This document shows, one piece after another, positions 47,193 through 55,989 of a stretch of 64,000 nucleotides of DNA (within the stretch, counting starts at the first letter, position 1; each line of letters begins with the position of its first letter). The notes beneath the pieces were generated by a model that worked only from the letters and a program-made list of their open reading frames with translations, was not told the origin of the DNA and made no database searches. Position numbers and translations under genes: made by a program. Origin of the DNA: Alistipes dispar (GTDB taxonomy: Bacteria; Bacteroidota; Bacteroidia; Bacteroidales; Rikenellaceae); NCBI RefSeq assembly GCF_006542685.1, contig NZ_AP019736.1:778001-842000 (forward strand), given 5' to 3'.

Positions 47193-48620
47193 ATGAAACG
47201 AATCACACTGATCGCATGGGCGCTGCTCGCGGTCCTCACGGCCGGCGCCGGGGAGCGGGTCCGCCGCGGCACGGTCCGCTGCGAGGGCCGGGGCGTGGAA
47301 GGCGTCGTCGTGACCGACGGCACGCACTGCGTCCGGACCGACGCCCGGGGACGCTTCGCGCTGCCCCGGACGGAGGACGCCCGCTTCGTCTATCTCTCCA
47401 CGCCCGCCGGCTACGACTCGCCCGTCGAGGAGCACGTCGTGCGGTTCTTTCTCCCCGTGGACGACGCGCGCCGCAGCTACGACTTCGAGCTGCGGCGCGA
47501 GGCCGCGGACCGGACGCGCCACGGCTTCGTCGTCGTGGCCGACCCGCAGGTCTTCGCCCGCGGGGAGTTCGCGCTGCTCGCCCGCGCCGCGGACGACATC
47601 CGCGCGACGGCCGAAGAGGCGGACAGGCCGTTCCACGGCATCTGCGTCGGCGACCTCATCGCGGGCGACCACACGTTCTACCCGCAGTACAACGAGACGA
47701 TGGCCCGCACGGGACTGGCGTTCCGCAACGCGATGGGCAACCACGACATGAAGATCTGGGGCCGGTCGTACGAGAGCTCGCTCCGGGCGTTCGAGGACGT
47801 GTACGGCCCCAGCCACTACTCCTACAACGTGGGAAAGGTGCATTACGTCGTACTCAACGACAACTTCTTCATCGGCCGCGACTGGTACTACATCGGCTAC
47901 CTCGAGGAGCGGCAACTGGCCTGGCTGGAACGCGACCTGGCCTGCGTCGCGCCCGGGAGCACGGTCGTCGTGGCGATCCACATCCCGACCGCGTTCCGCG
48001 GCAAGGAAGGACAGCCGTTCGACTACGCGAAGGCGGCCAAGACGCTGGCCAACTACAAGGCGCTCCACCGGCTGCTCGAACCCTACCGGGCGCACATCGT
48101 CTCGGGACACCTGCACACGACGGCCAACTGCGAGATCGGCGAACGGCTCTACGAACACAACGTCGCGGCGCTGAGCGGCGCGTGGTGGCAGGGCGCGATC
48201 TGCACCGACGGGACGCCCGCGGGTTACGCCGTCTTCGAAATCGACGGCGACCGGGTGAGCTGGTACTACAAATCCGTCGGCCTCCCGCGCGAAGTGCAGA
48301 TGAAGCTCTACGACGGCGGGGACGATCCCGCATTCGCGGGACGGATCGTGGCGAACGTCTGGAACTGCGACGCGGCATGGCGCGTGGAAATGCGCGCCGA
48401 CGGCGGCGAACCGGTCGCGATGGAGCGCACGACGGCCGCCGATCCCCAGGCGCGCACGCTCTACGCCGACCCGTCGCAACTCGTGCACAAATGGATCACG
48501 GTCGTCCCGTCCGACCACTACTACGCGGCACCGCTGCCCGCCGGAACGCGGCACGTCGAAGTGACCGCCCGCGACCGCTTCGGCAACGTCTGGCGCGCCG
48601 AAAAGAAAATCGAACAATAA
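47193..48620 (+). CDS. calcineurin-like metallophosphoesterase, copy 2
   Basis: Exported phosphoesterase of 475 aa from the ATG at 47193, signal peptide MKRITLIAWALLAVLTAGAG. It has the same three-part layout as the gene at 43655: an N-terminal beta domain (GVEGVVVTDGTHCVRTDARG), a core with VADPQVF, GDLIAGDH, GNHDMKIW, AIHIPTAF and SGHLHTT, and a C-terminal domain ending VTARDRFGNVWRAEKK. Motif I again reads D-P-Q. A conserved YIGYLEERQLAWLERDL corresponds to YAGYLEERQLRWLEQDL in copy 1. Substrate unknown. Confidence 0.88.
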   Translation: MKRITLIAWALLAVLTAGAGERVRRGTVRCEGRGVEGVVVTDGTHCVRTDARGRFALPRTEDARFVYLSTPAGYDSPVEEHVVRFFLPVDDARRSYDFELRREAADRTRHGFVVVADPQVFARGEFALLARAADDIRATAEEADRPFHGICVGDLIAGDHTFYPQYNETMARTGLAFRNAMGNHDMKIWGRSYESSLRAFEDVYGPSHYSYNVGKVHYVVLNDNFFIGRDWYYIGYLEERQLAWLERDLACVAPGSTVVVAIHIPTAFRGKEGQPFDYAKAAKTLANYKALHRLLEPYRAHIVSGHLHTTANCEIGERLYEHNVAALSGAWWQGAICTDGTPAGYAVFEIDGDRVSWYYKSVGLPREVQMKLYDGGDDPAFAGRIVANVWNCDAAWRVEMRADGGEPVAMERTTAADPQARTLYADPSQLVHKWITVVPSDHYYAAPLPAGTRHVEVTARDRFGNVWRAEKKIEQ

Positions 48621-48634
48621 AAAACCGAACACCT

Positions 48635-49753
48635 ATGAAAAAACACCTGTTTACCGCGCTGCTCCTCCTCGCCGCCGCCGGATTCTCGGAGGCCCGGGAG
48701 ACGCTGCCGCACGAATCCGCCGCCGCGGAAACGCTCCGATTCACTCCGGCGACAGCGCCGGAAATCCGATTCGTGGGACGCGCCGCACGCTCCGACGACG
48801 GCGCGCTCTCGTTCGACTGGAGCGGGTCCTACTTCTCATTCCGATTCGAGGGTACGCGGTGCGCCATGCGGGCCGCGGACTCGAAACGGAACTACTACAA
48901 CGTATTCGTGGACGGCAAACCCCATGGAAAGGTCACCGCAGAGGGACCGGCGAAGACCATCGTGCTGGCCGAAGGACTCCCCCACGGTGTGCACACCGTA
49001 CTCGTACAGAAACGAACCGAGGGCGAGCAGGGGCGCACGACGCTCTTCGCTGTCGGTTCCGACGGGCCCCTGCTCGAAGCGCCCCAGGCTCCGGGCCGGC
49101 ACATCGAATTCATCGGCGACTCGCACACCTGCGGATACGGCACGGAGGGCAAATCCCCGAAGGAGCCATTCACGCCCGAGACCGAGAACTGCGACCTGGC
49201 GTGGGGTTGCATCATCGCACGCTACTTCGACGCAGACTACACGCTCATCGCACACTCCGGGCAGGGAATCGTACGCAACTGGGGCGACGAGAAGGAGGTC
49301 TCCGACTGCACCATGCGCGAGCGCATGATGCGCACCTTCGACATGGAGGAGACGCCCCTCTGGGACTTCGCGCAGTACCGGCCCGACATCGTGGTAATCA
49401 AACTCGGATCGAACGACTTCAGCGAGGGAGTCGCCCCCTCGGAGGAGGCTTTCAACGCCTCCTATGCGCAGGCGCTGCGGCAGATCCGCGCGGCCTACGG
49501 CGACGTGCCCGTGCTGTGCGTCGCCCCGGCCGAGAACACGACCGTCTATGGCTACCTGCAAACCTTCCTCCGGGAGCAGCAGGACCCCGCGCTGCACTGC
49601 ACCGTGATGACCCCGGGAATCACCGACTGGGGCAACGACATGGGGGCCAACTTCCACCCCAACCACCGGGGCCACCGGAAGCTGGCTTCGGCCATCATCC
49701 CCTACATCGCCACCATAACGGGGTGGGAAATGCCGGAAAAAGTCGTATATTAG
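48635..49753 (+). CDS. CE2-like acetylesterase (SGNH fold with N-terminal jelly roll)
   Basis: Exported esterase of 372 aa; the ATG at 48635 gives signal peptide MKKHLFTALLLLAAAGFSEA. The N-terminal half (about 30-145, DWSGSYFSFRFEGTRCAMR, YYNVFVDGKP) is the beta-sandwich seen in carbohydrate esterase family 2. The catalytic half has GDSHTCGYG (Ser163), the oxyanion KLGSNDFSEG and the dyad HPNHRGH. It would remove O-acetyl groups (or other acyl esters) from sugars before the GH97 enzymes act. Confidence 0.87.
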   Translation: MKKHLFTALLLLAAAGFSEARETLPHESAAAETLRFTPATAPEIRFVGRAARSDDGALSFDWSGSYFSFRFEGTRCAMRAADSKRNYYNVFVDGKPHGKVTAEGPAKTIVLAEGLPHGVHTVLVQKRTEGEQGRTTLFAVGSDGPLLEAPQAPGRHIEFIGDSHTCGYGTEGKSPKEPFTPETENCDLAWGCIIARYFDADYTLIAHSGQGIVRNWGDEKEVSDCTMRERMMRTFDMEETPLWDFAQYRPDIVVIKLGSNDFSEGVAPSEEAFNASYAQALRQIRAAYGDVPVLCVAPAENTTVYGYLQTFLREQQDPALHCTVMTPGITDWGNDMGANFHPNHRGHRKLASAIIPYIATITGWEMPEKVVY

Positions 49754-49777
49754 AGGCCGGAAAATCAAACCTACGCG

Positions 49778-50473
49778 ATGAAAAACCTGAAAAAACTCCT
49801 CCTGCTCGCCGCCCTGACCCTCTCGGCGGCGACGGCAGCGGCCCAGGACCCCGAAACGGACTGGGCGAATTTCGGCCGCTTCGAAGCGGAAAACGCCGCC
49901 CTCGCCTCCTCGCCCGAGGTCGTGCTGATGGGCAACTCGATCACCGAAGGGTGGATCCGCCTCCGTCCCGGCTTCTTTGCCGAGAACGGCTACGTGAGCC
50001 GCGCCATCAGCGGCCAGACCACCTCGCAGATGCTCGTGCGCTTCCGCGCCGACGTCGTGGAGCTGCACCCGCGGATCGTGGTGATCTGCGCCGGAACGAA
50101 CGACATCGCCCGGAACACGGGCCGCATTTCGCTCGAACACATTCTGGACAACCTCCAGTCGATGGTCGAACTGGCCCGCGCCAACGGCATCCGGCCGATC
50201 CTCTGCTCCGTGCCGCCCGCCGGAGCGTTCGGCTGGCGTCCGGAGCTGAAGCCGGCGCAGGATATCGTCCGCCTCAACGGAATGATCCGCGCCTATGCCG
50301 ACGCGGAGGGCATCCCCTATGTCGATTACCATACCCCCATGGCCGCGGCCGACGGGTCGATGAACGCCGACTACACGAAAGACGGCGTGCACCCCACCGA
50401 AGCGGGCTATGCCGTGATGGAGCGCATCCTGCCGCCCGTCGTCAAGCGGGTGCAGGCCGAAATCGGGAAATAA
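49778..50473 (+). CDS. SGNH/GDSL hydrolase
   Basis: Exported esterase of 231 aa with signal peptide MKNLKKLLLLAALTLSAATAAAQ. The four SGNH blocks are visible: GNSITEGW (Ser54), the Gly of ISGQTTSQ, GTNDIARN, and DGVHPTEAGY with Asp and His. It belongs to the GDSL-like lipase/acylhydrolase group found often in PULs. It is the last gene of the plus-strand operon and ends just before a strong bidirectional terminator. It may remove a different acyl group from that cut by the CE2-like enzyme. Confidence 0.88.
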   Translation: MKNLKKLLLLAALTLSAATAAAQDPETDWANFGRFEAENAALASSPEVVLMGNSITEGWIRLRPGFFAENGYVSRAISGQTTSQMLVRFRADVVELHPRIVVICAGTNDIARNTGRISLEHILDNLQSMVELARANGIRPILCSVPPAGAFGWRPELKPAQDIVRLNGMIRAYADAEGIPYVDYHTPMAAADGSMNADYTKDGVHPTEAGYAVMERILPPVVKRVQAEIGK

Positions 50474-50512
50474 CGGCCCCGGCAGCGGGCATTTTCAGCC
50501 CCGGCGAAATGA

Positions 50513-50550
50513 ACGGCCGGGCCCCGAACGAATCGGGGTCCGGCCGTTTT
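50513..50550. terminator. bidirectional terminator at the end of the PUL
   Basis: A 15-bp stem (50513-50527 with 50533-50547, one G-T pair) has a five-base loop and T4 on the plus strand. It serves the PUL operon and the convergent DUF5009 gene. Confidence 0.85.
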
Positions 50551-50572
50551 CCGTAGGAACCGGTCCCGGGCG

Positions 50573-51979
50573 TCAGGTCCGCCAGAACCACCCGCATTTC
50601 GAGAATCCGGCCGTGAGGAGCACCATCAGCGCCGTGATGAGCACGCCCCGGAAGAGACTCATCGCACAACCGCTGCCGCCCCACAGCCAGGGCAGCGGAA
50701 CGACGCAGGCGAGGAGCGTCAGCAGCGGAACGATCACGTAGCCCGCCGCCACGTAGGCCGCCATCGGATTCTGGCCGCAGCGCACGAGCAACCCGGCCCG
50801 CGGACGCAGGCACTCGAACCAGACGGTGGCCGCCGTCACCACGAACGAAGCCAGCCCGACGGTCACGAAGAAATAGCTGATCGTGGCGTGGTCCTTCTTG
50901 ATGCCGCCTTCGAACGCCTCGAACGCCAGCCCCAGCAGAAGCCAGAAGAATCCGGTCGAGACGAGACGCGCGAGCAGCCCTTCGGTCTCCGTCCGCGGAC
51001 GGCGCAGCAGCAGCCACGCCGCACCTCCCAGCGCGACGGTCAGCAGCAGGTTCGCCGTCAGATGCCGCGTGAAAAGGCCCCACATATTGACCGGCACGGC
51101 CAGCAGGACGAGCCCCGCCGCGAGGTACGTGCGGACGGGGTTCGCCGGACGTTCGCCCGCCTCCGGCCGCCGCGCCAGCCAGCGGGCGACCAGATCGCCG
51201 GCGATGCTGCCCGGCAGGACGATGCAGAGGTATTTCATGAACTCGGCACGGTAGAGCCACGGCGCGAACGAGGCGTTCCACAACGTCTCGTTCCACGATC
51301 CCGGCACCGACGCGCCGATCTTCAGCGCCACGAGCAGCGCCACGACGCCCAACCTCGCCAGCGGACGGCGGCGCGTCGCCCACCAGACAAACGACCCGGC
51401 GACCACGACGTTGGCCAGCACCAGAATGATGATATCCGACCGCTCGACCGAAACCGGCACGCCGAGCCGGCGGTAGAGCAGCATCATCGCCACGAGCCAC
51501 ACGGCGCCGCAGGCGTTGAGCAGGTCGTTGCGCCTCTTCGACAAGGCCGGCAGACGGATGAACAGCGCGAAATAGCCGCCCCACACGGCGAGCGTCAGCA
51601 GGGCCCGCAGGGCCGGCTGCGGCAGCACCTCGTTGAGCCGCCACATGCTCAGATTGCCCAGCGCGACGGCGAAGAAGGCCAGCAGCACGCCCCGCCGGAG
51701 TATTCCCCCGACGATCGCGGCGGGCCGCACGCCCCGGTCCAGCTTCCGTCCGAGCGAGAACGGGAACGCCGCGCCCATCGAGAAGAGGAAGAAGGGAAAG
51801 ACCAGGTCCACCCACGTGATGCCCGGCAGCGAAGGGTCGAACGTGAAGTCCGGAGGCGGGACCTGCGCATGGAAAAGCCATGCCGGAAGCGCGGGATTCC
51901 AGCCGAAGTTGCCCGAGAGAACCATCCCCACGATGGCCAGCCCGCGCAGCAGGTCGATAGCGTATGCACGTCCCTTCAT
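50573..51979 (-). CDS. DUF5009 multi-pass membrane protein, acyltransferase-like
   Basis: Inner membrane protein of 468 aa with about ten to twelve hydrophobic helices. The first segment, RAYAIDLLRGLAIVGMVLSGNFGW, has the pattern of acyltransferase-3 / HGSNAT-type proteins that carry acetyl groups across the membrane. FFLFSMGAAFPFSLGRKL and ISYFFVTVGLASF are further helices. I recognise it as DUF5009 (PF16401), common next to Bacteroidetes glycan loci. The ATG at 51977-51979 lies 3 bp after the DUF4301 stop, so the two are co-transcribed. It may transacetylate glycan or sugar; this is inference. Confidence 0.78.
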   Translation of the reverse strand: MKGRAYAIDLLRGLAIVGMVLSGNFGWNPALPAWLFHAQVPPPDFTFDPSLPGITWVDLVFPFFLFSMGAAFPFSLGRKLDRGVRPAAIVGGILRRGVLLAFFAVALGNLSMWRLNEVLPQPALRALLTLAVWGGYFALFIRLPALSKRRNDLLNACGAVWLVAMMLLYRRLGVPVSVERSDIIILVLANVVVAGSFVWWATRRRPLARLGVVALLVALKIGASVPGSWNETLWNASFAPWLYRAEFMKYLCIVLPGSIAGDLVARWLARRPEAGERPANPVRTYLAAGLVLLAVPVNMWGLFTRHLTANLLLTVALGGAAWLLLRRPRTETEGLLARLVSTGFFWLLLGLAFEAFEGGIKKDHATISYFFVTVGLASFVVTAATVWFECLRPRAGLLVRCGQNPMAAYVAAGYVIVPLLTLLACVVPLPWLWGGSGCAMSLFRGVLITALMVLLTAGFSKCGWFWRT

Positions 51980-51982
51980 CGG

Positions 51983-53416
51983 CTACCGGTGTTGGGGGCG
52001 CAGCAGGTCCTGCACCACTTTGACGGGAGAGAAGGTCGTGATCGGAACATCGACGAAGACGGTGTTCCACCGCGCCATCGCGCCGTTCCAGAGCCCCGGA
52101 AGCTCCTGCGCGCGCAGCAGCCGTCCGCCCGCGGATTTCGACGAGATGAAGCCCGTCGCGGGATCGGTATATCGGCGCAGGTCGAACTTGCGGCCCTTCG
52201 AGTCGCGGATGCCGCACACCAGATCGACCGGATTGAAATGCGTGGCCGCCTGCATGAGCGGCTGGTCGGCGGGAGCGATCTGGCTCGACTCGGCGATCTG
52301 CAACGACTCCGTGCCGTCGGGATTGGCCACCCAGAAGGGACCGCCGCCCGGCTCGCCCTCGTTGCGGACCATGCCGCAGACACGGATCGGACGGTCGAGC
52401 ACGGCGCGCAACAGCGCCGAATCGTAGTCGGAGGGGAGCTTCACGCACAACCGCCGCTCGACGAACGCGGCGATCGGGGCCAGCTCGGCGCCCCCGACCT
52501 CGAGGGCCTTCAGGTATTCGAACGCCTGCTCCTGCAACCCGAGCAGCACGCCGGCCAGCGCCTTCTTCCAGCGGACCGTGTCGCCCCGGCGGGCGTCGGT
52601 GGTCACGTTGTCGATATTCTTGATGAACACCACGTCGGCGTCGATCTCGTTCAGGTTCTCGATCAGCGCGCCGTGCCCCGCGGGACGGAACAGCAGCGAG
52701 CCGTCCTCCTGCCGGAAGGGGGTGTTGTCGGGATTCACGGCGATGGTGTCGGTCGAGGGCTTCTGCACCGAGAAGGAGATGTCGTAGCGGACGCCGAAAC
52801 GTTTCTCGTAGAGGGGGACACGCTCCGCGAGCAGCTCCTCGAATCCGGCCATGTGCTCGGGCGAGACGGTGAAGTGGATGCGCACCCCACCGCCTGACGC
52901 GGCATAGGCCGCGCCCTCGGCCAGATGCTCCTCGACGGCCTTGCGGCTCCCCTCGGGATAGGCATGGAAGGTCACCAGCCCCTTGGGTTTGCGGCCGTAC
53001 TCCAGCCCGTCGTTCACGATGGCGTCCACCTTCGCCCGGTCGTCCGCCCCCGCGGGCAGCACGGCCCGCAGCTCGGGCCAGAAGGCGAACTCTTCGAGGT
53101 GCTCCAGCAGCGTATCGACGCCCTTGCCGCGCCGGCCCTCGTTCACGAATTCGAACAGCTCCTTGAACATGCGGGTCGCCGCGCCCGAGGCGGGGACGAA
53201 TTTCACGACGCCCAGCCGGGCCGCATCGCGTTCGTAACGCGCCACGGCCGCATCGGCCGCCGCCGCGTCGAGCAGCGTCACACCGTCGCCGGGCGACGCG
53301 GCCCGCACGACCTTCAGGAAGGGGAATCCCCGTCGGAAATTTTCCAGCTGCGCCTCGACCTGTCCGAGCGTCAGGCCGCGGGCTTCGATCTGTCGTAAGT
53401 CTTTTTCGGTAAACAT
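51983..53416 (-). CDS. DUF4301 protein, nucleotidyltransferase-like
   Basis: Cytoplasmic protein of 477 aa. It matches DUF4301 (PF14134), a Bacteroidetes family. VKFVPASGAATRMFKEL near residue 75 looks like the nucleotide-binding loop of sugar-1-phosphate nucleotidyltransferases, and later SLLFRPAGHGALIENLNEIDADVVFIKNIDN resembles the UDP-sugar pyrophosphorylase fold. The start ATG is at 53414-53416; a longer frame to 54442 is antisense to murB. It shares a divergent promoter palindrome with murB. The reaction is not known to me. Confidence 0.8.
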   Translation of the reverse strand: MFTEKDLRQIEARGLTLGQVEAQLENFRRGFPFLKVVRAASPGDGVTLLDAAAADAAVARYERDAARLGVVKFVPASGAATRMFKELFEFVNEGRRGKGVDTLLEHLEEFAFWPELRAVLPAGADDRAKVDAIVNDGLEYGRKPKGLVTFHAYPEGSRKAVEEHLAEGAAYAASGGGVRIHFTVSPEHMAGFEELLAERVPLYEKRFGVRYDISFSVQKPSTDTIAVNPDNTPFRQEDGSLLFRPAGHGALIENLNEIDADVVFIKNIDNVTTDARRGDTVRWKKALAGVLLGLQEQAFEYLKALEVGGAELAPIAAFVERRLCVKLPSDYDSALLRAVLDRPIRVCGMVRNEGEPGGGPFWVANPDGTESLQIAESSQIAPADQPLMQAATHFNPVDLVCGIRDSKGRKFDLRRYTDPATGFISSKSAGGRLLRAQELPGLWNGAMARWNTVFVDVPITTFSPVKVVQDLLRPQHR

Positions 53417-53536
53417 CGGATCGTTCGTTTTTTTAGGTTGTCGTATCGTCGGACCGGGGGCCGCGCGCCGCGGGCGGAGAGCGCCGCGCGGTACGGGAAA
53501 AAACCGCCGGAAGCGGAATGGTCCCCCGCGATCATT

Positions 53537-53564
53537 CAAAGTTACTAAATAATTCCTAACTTTG
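53537..53564. promoter_or_regulatory. divergent promoter palindrome, DUF4301 / murB
   Basis: CAAAGTTA (53537-53544) and TAACTTTG (53557-53564) are perfect reverse complements 12 bases apart, and each is a -7 element facing outward. The plus one ends six bases before the murB ATG. Neither has a clear TTG at -33. Confidence 0.65.
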
Positions 53565-53569
53565 CACGT

Positions 53570-54577
53570 ATGATCCGAGAATTTCACCACATCAGCCTGC
53601 GCGACCGCAACAGTTTCGGCGTCGAGCAGCAGGCCGCACGGCTCGCCGAGTTCGAAACGGCCGACGATCTGCGGGCGATCTTCGCCGGAGGCGCGCCCGC
53701 GGAGTGGTGCGTGCTGAGCGGCGGCAACAACATCCTCTTCACCCGGGACTACGACGGGCTGCTGCTGACCCCCGCGGCGCGCGGCATCGCCGTGACGAAG
53801 GACGAGGGCGATAGGGTGTACGTCCGGGCCGAGGCGGGCGTCGAATGGGACGACCTGGTGGAGTGGGCCGTCGGGCGGGGACTGTGGGGCATCGAGAACC
53901 TCTCGCTCATCCCCGGCAAGGCCGGAGCCGCGCCGGTGCAGAACATCGGAGCCTACGGCTGCGAGGCGAAGGACGTCATCGAACGGGTGGAAATGTTCTG
54001 CGTCGAAACGGGCACGATGCTCACGCTCGACGCGGCGCACTGCGGCTTCGGCTACCGCGAGAGCGTCTTCAAGCACACGCTCCGGGGGCGCGTGGTCATC
54101 ACGGCCGTCGAGCTGCGCCTTTCGCGCACGCCGCAGCCCCGGCTGGACTACGGGGACGTCGCGCGCGAGGTCGAGGCCCGCGGGGGCGTGTCGCTGCGCA
54201 ACATCCGCGAGGCGATCTCGGCGATCCGCCGCGCGAAACTCCCCGATCCGAAAGTCGCGGGTAACGCGGGCAGCTTCTTCAAGAACCCGGTGGTCGGAGC
54301 CTCCGAAGCAGCGCGGTTGCTGGCTGCCTGGCCCGACATGCCGCACTACCCCGCCCCGGACGGCGGCGTGAAGCTGGCCGCCGGATGGCTCATCGACCGC
54401 GCGGGGTGGAAAGGCCGCAGCGAAGGGCGCGTCGGCGTGCACGAGCGGCAGGCGCTGGTGCTCGTGAACCGCGGAGGCGCGACGGGCGCCGAAGTGATCG
54501 CCTTCGCCCGGCGGATCCAGCGGTCGGTCGTCGAACGGTTCGGCGTGGAAATCTCGACCGAAGTCAATATCCTCTGA
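53570..54577 (+). CDS. murB: UDP-N-acetylenolpyruvoylglucosamine reductase
   Basis: FAD enzyme that makes UDP-MurNAc for peptidoglycan. It is 335 aa, type I (E. coli-like). FAD-binding motifs are VLSGGNNILF near residue 50 and ENLSLIPGKAGAAPVQNIGAYG at 109-130. The proton donor Ser235 lies in GNAGSFFKNP, and Glu331 sits in the C-terminal ISTEVNIL. The ATG comes five bases after the -7 element, so the transcript is predicted to be leaderless or nearly so. tilS and holA follow on the same strand. Confidence 0.96.
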   Translation: MIREFHHISLRDRNSFGVEQQAARLAEFETADDLRAIFAGGAPAEWCVLSGGNNILFTRDYDGLLLTPAARGIAVTKDEGDRVYVRAEAGVEWDDLVEWAVGRGLWGIENLSLIPGKAGAAPVQNIGAYGCEAKDVIERVEMFCVETGTMLTLDAAHCGFGYRESVFKHTLRGRVVITAVELRLSRTPQPRLDYGDVAREVEARGGVSLRNIREAISAIRRAKLPDPKVAGNAGSFFKNPVVGASEAARLLAAWPDMPHYPAPDGGVKLAAGWLIDRAGWKGRSEGRVGVHERQALVLVNRGGATGAEVIAFARRIQRSVVERFGVEISTEVNIL

Positions 54578-54641
54578 ACACTCCCGCCGCAGCCGGGCCC
54601 GCCCCGCCGGAAAGGGAACGAAACGAAAACATGTCGGAACG

Positions 54642-55985
54642 ATGAATCTGCCGGAAGCCTTTCAACGCTATATCGACGAGAACCGCCTCGTCTCGCACGA
54701 CGACCGCATCCTGCTGACCGTCTCGGGCGGCGTGGACTCGATGGTCATGCTGTCGCTGTTCACCCGCTGCGGATACTCCGTGGGTGTGGCGCACTGCAAC
54801 TTCCAACTGCGGGGCGCCGAGAGCGACGAGGACGAGGTGTTAGTCGAAGAGGAGGCCGCCAAATACGGCGTGCCGTTCTACAACAAACGGTTCGAGACGG
54901 CCGCGGAGATGGAGCGCACGGGCGAGTCGATGGAGATGGCGGCCCGGCGGCTGCGCTACGCGTGGTTCGACCTTCTGAGCCGCGAACACGGCTATACGGC
55001 CGTGGCGATCGCCCACCATGCCGACGACTCGATCGAGACGTTCTTCATCAACCTGCTGCGCGGCACGGGGCTGCGCGGGCTGACGGGCATTTCGGCCCAG
55101 ATCGGCAAGGTCGTCCGTCCGCTCATGTTCGCCTCGCGCAAGGAGATTCTCGAATACGCCGTCCAGCAGCGCATCCCCTTCCGGGAGGATTCGTCGAACC
55201 GCTCGACCAAATACCTGCGCAACAAGATCCGGCTGGGGCTGATTCCCCGCATCCGGGAGATCAACCCCAAATTCACCCTCCTGATGCGCCGCAACCTCGC
55301 GCGGCTCACCGACGCGCAGTTGTTCATCAACCACGGCATCGAACGCATCCGCGGAGAGGCCGTCGAGAGCCGCGACGGAATCGACACGATCCGTCCCGAG
55401 CGCATCGACCCGGCCTTCCCGCGCGAGTTCGTCATCTACGAGCTGCTCAGCTCGGCCTACGGCTTCAAGGGCGACACGGTCGATGCGCTGTGCCGCGCCC
55501 TGGAGCAGAACGCCACGGGAAAGCGCTTCTACGCCCGCGACCGCGTGGCCACGATCGACCGCGGAGCGATCCGCGTGGCTCCGATCGCCCCGGACGACGA
55601 CTGCCTGACGACCGTCCGCCAGGGCGCCCTGCGCAGCTACTGCGGCAACTCGGCGCTCTACTACGAATACCTCTCCGTTGACGAGGTCAGGACGTTCGAC
55701 ACCCCTCCGAACGTCGCGCTGCTCGATGCCGACAGGCTGAGCTATCCGCTCACGCTGCGCCGCTGGCGCGAGGGCGACCGGTTCATCCCCTTCGGCATGA
55801 CCGGCAGCAAGAAGGTCAGCGACTTCCTGGTGGACGCCAAGGTGTCGATGCCCGAGAAGCAGCGGCAGTTCGTGCTGCTCTCCGGCGACGAGATCGCATG
55901 GCTCGTCGGCCGCCGCATCGACGACCGCTACCGCCTGACGCGCGGCACGGAGAACGTGCTGCGGATCACCAAAGAGATTCTCTGA
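54642..55985 (+). CDS. tilS: tRNA(Ile)-lysidine synthase
   Basis: Converts C34 of the CAU anticodon of one tRNA-Ile to lysidine, an essential step for reading AUA. The 447 aa contain the PP-loop SGGVDS at 28-33, then VAHCNFQLRGAESDEDE, AIAHHADDSIETFFINLLRG and the NKIRLGLIPRIREINP helix. The C-terminal TilS domain covers YPLTLRRWREGDRFIPFGM. The start is 64 bp after murB. Confidence 0.96.
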   Translation: MNLPEAFQRYIDENRLVSHDDRILLTVSGGVDSMVMLSLFTRCGYSVGVAHCNFQLRGAESDEDEVLVEEEAAKYGVPFYNKRFETAAEMERTGESMEMAARRLRYAWFDLLSREHGYTAVAIAHHADDSIETFFINLLRGTGLRGLTGISAQIGKVVRPLMFASRKEILEYAVQQRIPFREDSSNRSTKYLRNKIRLGLIPRIREINPKFTLLMRRNLARLTDAQLFINHGIERIRGEAVESRDGIDTIRPERIDPAFPREFVIYELLSSAYGFKGDTVDALCRALEQNATGKRFYARDRVATIDRGAIRVAPIAPDDDCLTTVRQGALRSYCGNSALYYEYLSVDEVRTFDTPPNVALLDADRLSYPLTLRRWREGDRFIPFGMTGSKKVSDFLVDAKVSMPEKQRQFVLLSGDEIAWLVGRRIDDRYRLTRGTENVLRITKEIL

Positions 55986-55989
55986 AAAC

